The translations under genes were made by a program, and so were the position numbers. The notes under the pieces were generated by a model. The model was not told the DNA's origin and ran no database searches. It was given only the letters and a program-made list of their open reading frames with translations. DNA of 64,000 bases from Byssothecium circinans (Eukaryota; Ascomycota; Dothideomycetes; Pleosporales; Massarinaceae): assembly GCA_010015675.1 (NCBI GenBank), contig ML977010.1, positions 413,932 to 477,931 of the forward strand. Reading direction: 5' to 3'. Each line of letters starts with the position of its first letter. Within the stretch, counting starts at the first letter, position 1. Of this stretch, positions 11,133 through 22,464 are shown piece after piece.

Positions 11133-12154
11133 ATGGAAACTAACGCGCACGCCTACCGGCCCATCTCGAATGAGGAAGACGAGGAGTTTGTAGCGACATC
11201 GCCAACGGCGACACTCATTGGTGCACATGAAGAACTCAGTGAGAAAGGGCAGCAGAAAGAGAAGATAGGATGGAGGATAGTACCTTGGATGGTACACCTG
11301 GTGCTGTTCACAGGCTCCATTTTTGCTGGTCTACTTGCTTCGAGATATGGTGGGCCAGAGAGATCTTGTTCAGAAGTCGGTATGTTATCGTTCTAGGAGA
11401 CTGGAAGGATACTCCGGCTGATGATAGATTGCAGATCCAATCCTGGGATATCCACGGCAGGAAAGACTGGTCCGCTTCGATGGAACTATGGATCGCAAGT
11501 CACCTTACAAAGGCCCGCCAAACCATGATGTCGATGTAAAATGGGACAAAATTCTTCCCCGTAAGTTACACCACCGCTACGCTCCCCAGTCCAAACACAC
11601 ACATTCTACTAACTCAATTCAACACAGTACGCGTAATGTCCATCCCAGAGCCCATCTTTCAAACCCTCAACGCCTCAAATTCCTCCGTAAAAACACCTTC
11701 CTATCTAGACCTCCCGCCAGGCCGCATCGCCCTCTTCGACACAATGCACCACCTGCACTGCGTGCGCGAGCTCTGGAAATCCGCCTACCCCAACTACTAC
11801 ACTGCAGCCCAGCGCCTCACGCCCTCCCAACACGACGACTACATTGCGCACTTGGACCACTGTGTCGACATGCTGCGTCAGAAACTCATGTGTGATTCGA
11901 GCAGTCACTTGATTACGTATAATTGGTTGAAGGGACACAGTCATCCGCATCCGAACTTCAACGTGGAGCATAAGTGCAAAAGCTATGACGATATCTTAGA
12001 GATGGAGGATAGGTGGGGGATTAAGGATTTGCCGAAGGATGGGTTTGTGAGGGGGATGTATGGGGAGGGTGAGGTGGTGGAGTTTGGGGGTGATGAGCCG
12101 CCGTTTGATCCGCGAGCTGAGGGGAGTGTTTGGCATCATGGTGGAAAATCGTAG
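11133..12154 (+). CDS. UstYa-like (DUF3328) membrane oxidase
   Basis: Exons 11133-11379, 11435-11560 and 11628-12154 give 299 residues; the introns are 55 and 67 bp, the second with a CTAAC branch site. Layout: a cytosolic N-terminus, one membrane helix at about residues 52-69 (WMVHLVLFTGSIFAGLLA), then the DUF3328 ectodomain. Both family HxxHC motifs are intact: HHLHC at about 165-169 and HLDHC at about 199-203. The upstream family segment LVRFDGTMDRKSPYKGPP is also present. Characterised relatives (UstYa/UstYb of ustiloxin, CctO/P2 type proteins of cyclochlorotine) perform oxidative cyclisation, hydroxylation or halogenation on peptide metabolites. The C-terminus after about residue 245 is Gly/Glu-rich. 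The neighbours are receptor-like genes and, 7 kb on, a tyrosinase. The substrate is unknown. Confidence 0.9.
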
Positions 12155-13090
12155 TTGTCAGAGTGATGCGAAGATAGAATTTGAAAATACTGAGATCTTC
12201 TTTCCGACGTGAAATTACCAAACGGCGCAGATACGCATCAGTGTTCTTCCAGACTTCGTACATAGACATGCACAGAATCTTTTCCAGCTTCTTCGCGATC
12301 ATACCTCCTAAAACGGGAAATGCTTGTGTAGATAACGCAGGAACCTACAGTTCCACCCACATGCACATAGTGCACATCTCAACTCCTCGTTTGTTACTAT
12401 TTCCAGCCCCTCGTATCCCGTCTCACCCCCGCACCTCGCAGCCTCAGCTATCGTAACCACCCATATCCTACCACCACACGTGTTGCGCACCAACCTGAAC
12501 CCAAGCCCAACACTCCACCGTATTTATAGCGCCCCATATATGCATAGCTTAACCATAGTTGCTCACGGGAAAGTACTATCCGAGGCGCAAGCCACCGAAA
12601 CATCGTGAGATGTCGCAAATGAAGCCACTTTTCGGAATGTGTTCAACGACCAATAAGGTGAACAGATTTTTCGAAAAGGTACGAGGTTTAGAGTACTGGG
12701 GAATGAGCCTATTGGAGCTTCGGACATCGAGGATAGTGGACGGCGATGATAATGCGAGGTACGTTTACGATTGTGTGAAGAACTCGAATGCGAAGGGTAG
12801 TCGGCACATACTCGAGGGCCAGAATACGGGAGGCTGTTTAGATCCTAAATTAATGGTGTGGATGTTATCCTGGTAGATGGGTATATTACAAGCTCTTCGC
12901 TCGCCTGTCAATAATGGTCTTGAGAAGCTTCTTTGCCACCGAGCGTGTGTAGCACAGATCTTCATCCTATCTTTCGATTGGAAGCCACACGAGGCTGAGC
13001 TTATGTCCCACTACCTCTGTAATAGCTCTGTTTGTACCATCAAACCTCAACAACGTCATTCTCACAGCCGCATATTCGTCACACGTCAAG
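12155..13090. other. Intergenic, no gene seen
   Basis: About 940 bp downstream of the UstYa-like gene and upstream of the Pth11-like gene. I looked here for a repeated, Kex2-site-rich precursor peptide and did not find one. The 105-codon frame at 12559-12876 has no recognisable feature. Confidence 0.45.
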
Positions 13091-14212
13091 ATGCGAATGC
13101 TCTCAGTAGTCGAGCTAGTGGTACATCCGCTTCCCTCCCCGCTCTCCATCGACTCACTAACCACAACCCAGGCAATGGCATGGACATCCACCGCCATAGC
13201 CGTCGCCATAACCCTCGGCCGGCTCCTCATCCGCCTACACAAGCGCTCCCGCCTCTCCCTCGACGACCACTTCGCCCTCCTCGCCACCCTCTTCCTTCTC
13301 GCCTTCACCAGCACCTGGCAAGCCTTCAGCCCCATCGACTACGCGCGGCAGCTCCACAGCCTGGGAAAAACCGAGACCGCACCCATCGCCCTGCGCCCCG
13401 ATAAATCCATGAAGCTCAATCTCGCAAACGCCATCATGTTCTGGTGCTGCATGTATAGTGTCAAGGCGAGCTTTTTGGCGCTGTACTGGAAGATTTTCGA
13501 GGTTAGTAGGGGGTTTAGGAAGGCGTGGTTTTGCGCGGTGGCGTATGTGGTGGGGAGTTTCATAGTTACGGTTATGGTGAGGTTGGTGCCGTGTGGGAGG
13601 GTGAGGGATGTGGTGAATCCTAGTTAGTGGTTCTTCTATGATGCCGATGGGTAGTTGCGACAGACGCTAACGGGATGATAGAGATTTGCACAAAGAAAGC
13701 TCCGCGGTTTATTAAGACTATGCAAATCACGTGGCTGGTCCTCGATGCTACGGGTGATTTGGTTCGTAAGTTCCCCTTATCCTCCTTCCACAACTGAGAA
13801 CCTGAACCTCACACATCCGCTAGTCGTCGCCATCCCCCTCGCTATGATCCGCCGCATGTTCCTCGGCCGCGCCCAAAAGATCCAGCTTGGCGTAATCTTC
13901 ACCCTAGTCGGCATAAATATCGTTCTCGACGTTCTCCGCACGACCTACACCATCGTCCGGAACCTCAAGCTCATGGCCGACCACAACGTCATGTGGGCGA
14001 TTCTGCAAGTCACTACTGCCGTGGTGCTGTGCTCACTGCCCTGCTATGGGAGCTTGTTGACAGGGAAGTCGGTGCCGACGACGCCGTTGTTGAAGACGTA
14101 CTCGGGTGGTTCGGGCGCGTCGGGGGATTTGGAGAAGAGTGGGGGGATTACGCATAAGAGTGAGTTTAGCGTGAGGAGTGAGAGGAAGGGCAGTGAGGCG
14201 AGGAGTCGTTAG
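13091..14212 (+). CDS. Pth11-like (fungal rhodopsin-domain) seven-helix membrane protein
   Basis: Exons 13091-13120, 13172-13622, 13682-13765 and 13824-14212 give 317 residues. The introns are 51, 59 and 58 bp; the first is in frame and stop-free, so retention is possible, but its CTAAC branch site and the family start favour removal. Seven hydrophobic helices follow the fungal rhodopsin-domain plan: AMAWTSTAIAVAITLGRLL, then the short loop RLSLDDHFALLATLFLL, then MFWCCMYSVKASFLALYW, FCAVAYVVGSFIVTVM, TWLVLDATGDLVLVAIPLA, LGVIFTLVGINIVL and WAILQVTTAVVLCSLP. The tail is Ser/Gly-rich and basic. Relatives include Magnaporthe Pth11, a surface-sensing receptor; most members have no known ligand. 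The joined codon at 13622/13682 gives NPKICTKKAPR, which fits the family loop. Confidence 0.85.
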
Positions 14213-14462
14213 ACGGGGGTTGAGTGTGGGCGTTAGCGGCGGCGTGTCGATAGTTGTGTTATTGCTGAGGGCTGTTGAAGGTACATGGAAAGATGACAAT
14301 CTTTGCCTGTAAGAGTAGAAGTCCAGGACAGTGAAACGATCGAAACCCGAAAGACATTTTCCAAACCAGTGTTCAGATCCAACAATCTGGAGAAGCATAA
14401 CTTTGCCCTTCATTCATTCAAATCTCGAGCCCGATTTTTGTAAATCATTTCGCAGTCGCCAA

Positions 14463-16184
14463 TCACCGGCGACCAAAACACTTCAAAATCTTCCCCTTCC
14501 CCGTCGCATCCACTTCTTCATACGCCCAAGCCAGAAGTGACGGTACCCAGATAGTAACCGCAACAACCTGGCCAAATGTCCAGTTGCTTGCATCCATCAT
14601 GTTTAGCGACGTCCCAATTGTCAGTAGCGACAACTGCATCCCAATACCCGCCAGGAAACAGGCAGATGCGAACCAATACAGTATCCACGCCCCCCTCCGT
14701 GAGCGCAAAAGCGATACGTGAGGATTGTGTGATGAGGGACTCGTGGCGGGCTCTATGATATTTGTGTCTGCTTCGCTTTGCCTCGTGCTCTCATACCCAC
14801 CGTGATGCCTCCGATCTAGCCTCCTACGATTCCACTCAGTAAACTTCACCGCAAGAGCCACGATGAGAGCAGCCGTAGAAAACGTCCAGATAATAGGCGT
14901 AAAAACACGCAACTTATGCGACGCCGTCGAAATCTCCAGTGTGCCCAGTGCGAAATTAAACGGACACACAGCAAGAGCAGAGTACCCACCGCATGCATCG
15001 AGCGCGGAGAGCTTGTATATAAATTGCTGATAAGCGCGGAACTTTTGGACTTCGGGGGTTGTGGGTATGTTGAGCGGAATCATTTGGCGGTAGAGAATCC
15101 AGTATACGATGGAAGAGAGGAGCCAACATCCAACGGTAAGGAGGGTGATGTTCGCTTTGGCTTTGCCGCATCGGATGAGGAGGTAATAGGCGAAAACAAC
15201 AGGTAGGACGCCGTTGGTTGCGATAGGTGTGAGCATGAAGGTGATGAGCATGTTGGTTTCGAAGATGCCGTAGCTGAGGGAGGCGATTTGGATGGTGGCG
15301 CTGAAGTAGCATTGCGTTTTGTGGAAGTCGACGATCAGGTTCTCCCAACGCTCTTGATGGGAACCCTCCTGATTCCCTACTGTCGTGACAGACTTTTCCG
15401 TCTTGGATTTATCTGTCATTCTTTCTGGCGGTGGTGTTGATCGCCGGTGTTTGGTCTTGCCGTGTCTGCGGATTTGATAAAGGGAGAGTCCGAACCACAG
15501 GATCACGACGAGCGCGCACTGCATAATGTACGACGAGAAGACCTGACTTATTTAGCTTGAATCGCTCAAGTGAAAAAAGAAGAATGAGGAGAAACCTACG
15601 CCGATTCCAACGACATCAGCATCGGCAAAAGGTACAGTATTATACCCACCCCTACAAAGCAAGTGCAAACACCGATTCACGCCATCCACATTCGGCGCCG
15701 TACTATTAGTCAACATACTAACAGGCGAGCACACATTTTTGCACACATCATTTTTCCTCGCATTCCGACATGTCGAAGCCAAACAATCCGTAACGGCCGC
15801 CGTCACGTTCTTCAACTGCGCATCCGTAGCCTCGCTCGAGATATTGTTCGCAATAACGTCCGTAATAGTCGGGGAGAGGCCACTTTGTCGGAGGTAGCCC
15901 GCCATAGTGGGCACGTTGATGCAGGTCCTGTACCGAATGATAGGTCCCCGACCATCACCTTCGAGGTAGTCGTCTTGCGAAAGGGATTCGTATAGCATGG
16001 TGATGTTGGAGCATTCGGCGAGACAGTTACCGTTGGGACAGCCGCCATTCTTGAAGGTGTTGGAGTAAGGATTGAAGATCCTCTTGCATGTTGGTGAGGT
16101 CTGGTTGTTGGCGTAGCAGCAATTCAGAGGAACTTTATCTGTGGCCTTGCCGACGTTATCGCAGAAGAGGGCGCCAGTAGCCAT
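14463..16184 (-). CDS. Multi-pass membrane protein with cysteine-rich glycosylated ectodomain, unknown
   Basis: Two exons, 15600-16184 and 14463-15542, joined over a 57-bp intron (15543-15599). The first in-frame ATG is at 16184, but the frame stays open to about 16235 and another short open block at 16239-16439 carries more cysteines, so a further 5' exon, perhaps with a signal peptide, is likely. The N-terminal 190 residues have about 16 cysteines and several N-glycosylation sequons (NQT, NIT, NISS, NVT, NST), so they face outside. The rest has seven or eight helices, for example YIMQCALVVILWFGLSLY, LITFMLTPIATNGVLPVV, ITLLTVGCWLLSSIVYWI and AWILYWFASACFLAGIGM. The C-terminus is basic. An orphan receptor or channel is plausible, but no family was recognised. 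It is convergent with the Pth11-like gene. Confidence 0.72.
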
Positions 16185-16848
16185 TTTGACGGCGTCGTAG
16201 GGTATAGATGAAGTGGACACTTGGAGAAAATTAATGAGTTAAGTGGGAGCAAACAACCCATGTGCAGGGTCTACTATTAATTGAGCTGGCGTTGGACGCC
16301 CCATCTGGGCTAAGTTGCGAGGCCTCCAAGCCCTGACATCATACTGCGAGAAGCTGAAGGCTGGTGTAACATTGTTAGGGGCGAATGCGAGAGATCCGGC
16401 ACAAAAGCAATTGGTCTTGCATGTGCTGATGGCGATCAAACGAAGCTGAACGTATAACTAAGAAGTAATCCTGAGGCTTGTCGAAGCTTATTGGAAGCAT
16501 GGAATAAATGCCACGTAAGAGGGGCCGCAACTCAATGATCTTACCCCAAGTCGCCTAAACTGCGGTAGCGTCCTATAGTCCGGGGATCATCAATGAGGGG
16601 CCTTACGCTATGCTCTCTGCACTCAACAATTAAAAGGGTCTTTTTTTTATAACTATAGATAGTGTGTACAGGTCTGCGCGATTTTTAACGGGTACCTTAA
16701 TACAGAGTTGCTACTGCCGGCTTTTTCAACACTGTGTGAGAGATGCGGCTCACATGCCGACATGCAAATGCCATCGCGATCGATTAAATCCCTACTAAAG
16801 TCCTGAGCTCTAATGTCGCTCCCCAGCGGTAAGTATGACTCTGTTGCG
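16185..16848. other. Possible upstream exon(s) of the cysteine-rich membrane gene; otherwise no gene seen
   Basis: On the minus strand the block 16239-16439 is open and contains a CKTNCFCAG segment that could precede the ectodomain, but no splice pair joins it in the right phase, so it is not added to the gene. The remainder up to 16848 shows nothing. Confidence 0.35.
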
Positions 16849-18006
16849 CTACAAACGTGCCCATTCCCCGTGATCCAAATTGCTATCCTTTCTCTCCCCA
16901 ACATCTTCTACTACGCTCACACGTGACACCTCATCCAACTTCAGCCCAAAAGCCATCAGCCCTTCCGACCGCCCCTCTGTCTTCCAGTCCTCCCTTCTAG
17001 TCCCCTTCCCATCTTTTCTCAGCAGCCCTCTCAGCGTCGGCAAACAAGCAGCGAGCAACCCCACCGTATACTAAACCACACACCAAAAGAACATTTTCCC
17101 GTAATGAACTGCGCAGAAAGCATACTCGTCAGCGACCAACTCCGCTTTAAAAAGTCCTAAAGATTGTGGGCAAAAGAAAGACGAAACCTTACGTCTCGAT
17201 CTACTCCCAAGCCAAACAAAAATACCCACCAAAGATGCCGCACCCGCCAACCCTCCTATTAAAAACACCCTGACAACCTCGACCCTCTTCCGCCACCCCA
17301 GCCTCATTTGCCACAGAAACGGCATCGGCGCCATCAAAATGATAACATCAAGCGCGAAATCTGACACTGCGTACGCGCCGCCTAAAACGGGCCTTCCAGT
17401 AGGGGGCGAGCAGAAGTACTCGAATTAGTGTTAAAATAGTCTCCAGTTTTGTATTAGTGTAGCAATCCTTTTACAAATTTAAAAGCTTATAACGTTAAGC
17501 TTAGACAATAGCATGTTAAAACTATGTTAACACTATTTTAAGGTAAAAATGTGTTAACTTTAAAAATAAGATGCGACTATATTTACTTTGCTATATATCA
17601 CGAGCAGAGACTCTCTCACAAACGTCGTTATTCAATTTCAACTATCCTGCTTTGCCCGGTAAGGTTGCAAGACGCACGGAGCCTCTATACCGGACTAGAA
17701 ACGCTGTCTTGAGGGCAAAATGCCTTAGGGCGGTAAGTGCGATGAGGGAGAGGAGAAGAACAGGTTGCGGGGGTTCTTCCAGTGGGTATCGATGACGAAG
17801 ATGCGGCGGTAGAGGAGGAGGACTGTGGTTTTTACGCGCACCGCCTCACGAGCCTTTTCCATGGAAATCGTTAGTGCCATTAATACCGTGATGAATAGCA
17901 GTGCGGGAATCGTCATCCAGTCATCAGCCAACAGCCTCTGGCGTCGCTGTCTCCGGGCATAGAAGCGGAGGAGAACCACCGCGGTGCTAATGTTGGAGAT
18001 GAACAT
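16849..18006 (-). pseudogene. Broken Pth11-like receptor gene: premature stop plus AT-rich insert
   Basis: Three co-linear pieces of a second fungal rhodopsin-domain gene. 17725-18006 gives the first helices and the loop LLADDWMTIPALLFIT, then LLLYRRIFVIDTHWKNP. 17071-17390 gives GAYAVSDFALDVIILMAPMP and the next helix. 16849-17070 gives TVGLLAACLPTLRGL and a charged tail. The last two pieces are in one frame, separated only by a TAG at 17071-17073 where the family has a sense codon; CAG-to-TAG or GAG-to-TAG would do it. Between the first two pieces lies about 330 bp of unrelated sequence (about 17400-17725), very AT-rich at its start, which replaces the helix expected there. Some of the first piece is also missing. 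A functional product is very unlikely. Confidence 0.8.
17400..17640. repeat. AT-rich insert with an 8-bp inverted repeat
   Basis: An AT-rich island inside the broken receptor gene, in sharp contrast with its flanks. GTTAACAC at 17526-17533 and GTGTTAAC at 17551-17558 form a perfect 8-bp inverted repeat with a 17-bp loop. It may be a remnant of a small, RIP-altered transposable element; no transposase or clear target-site duplication was seen. Confidence 0.5.
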
Positions 18007-18875
18007 GGTGTATAATGTTAACTACTCAGTATTAGAAAAAAAGAGAAAAGATAACAGGCAAGATCTTTTAGATAGTTAGATGAAATACGTTTTATTCATG
18101 TCTTTTTGTTTGTTCAGCAAGGGGTCTGGGGGGATGTGATAAAAGAGGTAGGGAAAGAGGGGTTAAGGCCTCCATTGTATATTTTCGAGGTGTACACGCT
18201 TACTTGCAGAGCGTTCCTGTACCGCACGTTTCAGTTATCTCTATGCAACGGTCGTAGAGTTCGTATATCACTGGGAACGGGTCCGTTTGTAGCCCTCAAG
18301 TACTATAAAGACGCATCCATCACTCGGAAGACCATGTACTAACCAGGATGGCATTCCTATTCGACAATGTCAAGGAGCGAACAGACCCGCGGCCTCCATA
18401 AATGCTTGGATCGAAATGGTGTCAACATAACATGGTGGTTACAAGCAATCGGGACCATCCTACAAGTAGTTCTTTCTCTCCTCCCAAGGTTTCTGCGCGC
18501 GGAAGGTACAGATATATTGTCATTTTTTCCGTCCTTTCTGAGATGCAAAAGCGCTCATGGCCAGCAGTGAGTAAGACACCAAGAACCCCTCTCCATCCTT
18601 CCCCCCCGCTCCCCCAATGCACCACCCCGTACCCAAGCAAATCCCTAGAATGCACATCGAAGTAAAAAAAAATAAAAAATCAGCAACGAGTCTCCAGGAT
18701 CCCCGATTCCAAAAAAATCGCGAGTTCGCAAAATCCAAACGCCTTGCATATGAAGCCCATCCATCCCACCCCATCCCATCCCTCTCGTCAAATCATTCCA
18801 TCCTCTCCACACCTCCCCGCAAAGAACATGGCACCGGACCGGGATCCAGCTTCATCGCCAACCAAACGCGAGCAT
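18007..18875. other. Intergenic, no gene seen
   Basis: About 870 bp between the broken receptor gene and the tyrosinase stop codon. It holds the tyrosinase 3' UTR. A-rich runs lie near 18664-18680. No coding feature supported. Confidence 0.45.
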
Positions 18876-21285
18876 CTAAGCATCGGTAGGAGCAGGCACC
18901 TCAACCGTAACCACCAGAGTAACAACCCTCGTGACCACGTCGCCATTGCTCAACGTCTCCACGACAACACTCTGTCCCGCACCAGGCGTCACGCTCGCAC
19001 TGCTCGGAGGTTGCGTAACCGTACCACTCGCCGCCGAAGGAGCCTTAGACGGCGATCCAACACCCGAAGACGACGACGGCGCCGCGCCACCTGTGCCCGT
19101 CGTAGTTGCCGAAGAGCTCTTACCGCCGTTCAAGGAAATAGGTGTCGCGCTAGACTTAGCCGCAGCGCTAGATCGCGACTTCTTCTCCTCTTTAGCATCC
19201 GTTTCGTTCCACACCCACGTCCCGCTCGTCTCGTTGAATCCACCCGTCGTGCCGTTGTAAGCGGGTCCAGTCGTCGTGGTGTTGGAAGGACTGTTCGGGT
19301 TGTAGGCAGGCGGGTTACCCTCGATCTCGGGCTGGTAGTTGAACGGTCCGGTCCACTGCGGTACGTCTGTCGCGTTATGCGGTAGATGCACGGGTACGCT
19401 AAAGACGGTGACGTTGAGGCCTTTGGGTGGGTGTGCGCGCGGGATCTCCGTGTAGTCGAGGGCTTGGATGCGCCAGTGGAAGTTCGTTTTTAGCCAGTTG
19501 GTTACTTCGGTGGTTTCGAGCGACTTGAGCTCGCCCGACTTGTACTTCGCAGCGAGTTTGTCGGTGAGGGTGATGGAGCCTGTGATAATGGTATTGGAGT
19601 CCATACGTGGGGAGGAGAGGGATGCGATTTGACCGACATAGTTGGGGTCAGTTGGCCATTTCTTGGGATCGGCGTCGGGCGTACCGAGGAAGGCGCGGAC
19701 AGAGTAGGAGATTTGGATGTCGGACGGCATGTTTACTTCGGCGAGCCAGTCGGTAGCATCGGCAGTCTTGTTTTCTTTACCGATGCCGAGGGTAGTGATG
19801 GTGTTGTTGTTGTTCAGACCTTGGGTCTGCGGCTTGTAAAGTTTGTTGATAGTCAAAGTCAAGGTGTCGTTGGAGGGGTTAGAGACCAGCTCGGGGTAGG
19901 TGTAACCAAAGGAAGTCCAGTTGCGAGAGACGGATGAAGTCCACATGTCGCCTTTGGCGTTCATATGGAAAGGTGTTAGGACGGAATCAGGACCCTGAAT
20001 ACTACCCTCGGCCATGGTGAATGTGCCTGCAGCTTGTTTGGCGTCTTCAACCCATGTGTCGGGGTAGCGAGATTGATAGATGGCCATGATACGATCCATG
20101 TTACTACAGGCGTCAGTCGCTGTACTGGAAGGAGATTCAATCGCCTTACCAATGATGAAACCAGAACACGGGGTCGAAGGAAGAAACTTCGACGATGCCC
20201 ATGTGTCCGAGGCCAAAAGAATTGTGGACACCATCGTGAATTGTCTCAACGCTTCCAATGTTGCCACCGTTTGCCTTAGTCGACCATTGATTCCAGGGTT
20301 GGTGGATGGTCAGCAATTTGTAAAGAGTGTCACGGTTGTTAGGTTGCTGGCTACCAACACGACTGTTTGCTTCGTCGTTTCGGCTTGTAGCATTCTCAGC
20401 ATAGCCGTCAAGTGGAGCTCGGATGGATGTGTTCCAGTTCTTAAACTGAAACTCGCTCTGCATCCCGTTAGCACGTCTCTTGGAAAATAGATATCGAGTA
20501 TAGAAGGAGGAAGTAATAACTTACCAGCGCCGAGAAGTCGTCGTACCTCAATGGGTGAAAGTCATACTCGTATAGCGGATTACGGATCTCTCCTTTGGTA
20601 CCATTCGGGTAGGTTATGGTGACCCTCGGCTGTCGAAGACACTTGGGCATAACACCTTCGTCCTTGTTGGGTGGGTCCATAGCCCAGTCCCAGTACGGCA
20701 GCCGAATCTTATCGGCGACCTTGAGGGCCTTCTCGCGGGCCGCGCCTGCTGGATACTCGTTGGCGATATCCCGCGCGCGGTCGTGGAGAACTTGTTCAAA
20801 CAGAGCCAGGTATGGTCTGTGCCATGATCCAAATAGGTTGCTGTTGTGAGGACAATATCCCTTAAGGCCCTCGCCCTTGACACCATCCCATTCTACAAAT
20901 GGTGCGCCGTGAATGCCTAAAGCAATGAGCCTCACGTGTCATCAAACAAGACACCCAACATACCCGCAACTTTGAAGTAAGATACCTTGTCATTCTGGTC
21001 CATGTCTTGGAATCGGGCAAATGCTTGCAAGAAAAGGTTCCACGTCTCAGTGTCCTTCTCAAGCTCGCGCAATTCTTGCCGAACCTGCACTCCAGTGCCC
21101 TGTACACCAACTACAGAGAAGTAACTGTTCTCATCCGTCCTTCCTGGGATTCCACAGCTACCTGAGCCAGCGGAGCTGGTCGAATTGGTAAGAGTTCCAT
21201 TGCCGTATGGAGCTGCAGCTTGTGCAAGAGTGAGTAAAGAGAGCGAAGTGGTGAACCCACCGAAAGCGGTAAAGAAAGACTTCAT
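18876..21285 (-). CDS. Secreted tyrosinase (type-3 copper monooxygenase)
   Basis: Oxidises phenols to o-diphenols and quinones. Exons 20964-21285, 20525-20916, 20150-20457 and 18876-20103 give 749 residues; the introns are 47, 67 and 46 bp. Residues 1-25 are a signal peptide (FTTSLSLLTLAQAAA). The CuA site is in GIHGAPF (H110), CPHNSNLFGSWHRPYLALFE (H131, H140). The CuB site is in ETIHDGVHNSFG (H312, H316) and DPVFWFHHCNMDR (H339/H340). The last CuB codons are rebuilt exactly by the third splice. Many NxT/S sequons fit secretion. After about residue 610 there is a long Ser/Thr/Ala/Pro-rich region (residues ~620-749) without a clear GPI signal; in fungal tyrosinases a C-terminal part is often removed on activation. 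It may serve melanin formation or, given the UstYa-like gene 7 kb away, a secondary-metabolite pathway. Confidence 0.95.
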
Positions 21286-22464
21286 CGCGACCAGCCGGTA
21301 AATGAGTGTAACGGGTCGATCAAGACCCTAAGAAATGAATGTGATAATGCAAGTGCTGCAAAATAAAAAATGAATGACTTTCGCACACAGAAAGAATGGA
21401 AAAGACGAAGGCAAGCCTACACCGTGACCAAGACAGCAGTTCGGACCTCACAAGTCTTTAACAAGCCTATGAGAGATGGTGAAATGAAGAAGGCACAGCC
21501 CCGCTGTGTAGGGCTTGAAGACCGGGCAGGCCCGTACCTCGCCTCATGCAGGGCGCCTGCCAATGGTGATGGCGGCCTCAACGACAAGATTGGTGTTGTG
21601 ACTTGTAGGTCAAAGCGCCGATCTACTGGGCTCGAAACATGTTTGGTTTCTCTCAAATAGAGTGAGTGAGTAGGGTGACCAATCATCGGTAACGGCTCAC
21701 AGATTGTTTCTTTATGCTGTACACGAGAAATTTTAAATATCTGTCGAGAGATCCACCAGTGCTCTGCGCGGAAAAAACGTTCGTTCGACCGGCCTGGTGG
21801 GGCGACGGGGCGACCTGAGAAGAGCACAGCAGCCTAGCTATACGTGTCCGAAATAGATGTGTCCGCTTGTACAGCGAACAATTTCCGCGACTCGTGCGAT
21901 GGGCGACCTAATGGTGCCTTGATTGGTAACATACATCATATCACACGCTGGGCAGTTGCTGATCTACTGCAATCATCACACGATTGCTCAAAGTAGAGGG
22001 ATGCCATTCTGCTTGCTGGATGGTGTTTGCACTTGGATTGCACTCGGAGAGGAGAGAAGGTTGCGAAACATGAGGTGACAATGGGGGTTGAGATGGAAAG
22101 GAATGGGCACGGACCTCCTCCGGGTTGGTGCGACGATTCGGAGTGCTCCATGCAATTTGAGAGAGCCACTGAAATCTCCGGTGATGTCAGACGGCTTTTG
22201 CTGTCTCTTTCTCAAAGGCGGGGCGGCGGCAGATGATTTACCGAGAGCTGGTCGGCACGTATCGATTGCTAACCGCGTGGCATGTGGGACGTGAAGCCAA
22301 ACTTCGAAGTTGAGCAGCGGGGGGAGAGATGAACGTTCATGCATGACGCATTTAACTTGCAATTATCGTGGGAACCTCGGTCTCTAGTCTGCCGAGGGCT
22401 CGGATGGCGTACCGACGATTTGTTTAGTGTCTAAGTTCAAACTGCGAGTGCGAGACTAGCTTGA
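21286..22464. other. Intergenic, tyrosinase upstream region
   Basis: About 1.2 kb holding the tyrosinase promoter and the 3' end of the OB-fold gene. Frames at 21370-21660 and 21417-21827 overlap on opposite strands without motifs and are rejected. Nothing else seen. Confidence 0.45.

Noticed and set aside
16239..16439. Cys-containing minus-strand block as first exon of the ectodomain gene
   Set aside because: No donor in the required phase joins it to the next exon, so it is mentioned but not added.
18744..19385. 213-codon Arg-rich plus-strand frame
   Set aside because: Antisense of the low-complexity Ser/Thr tail of the tyrosinase.
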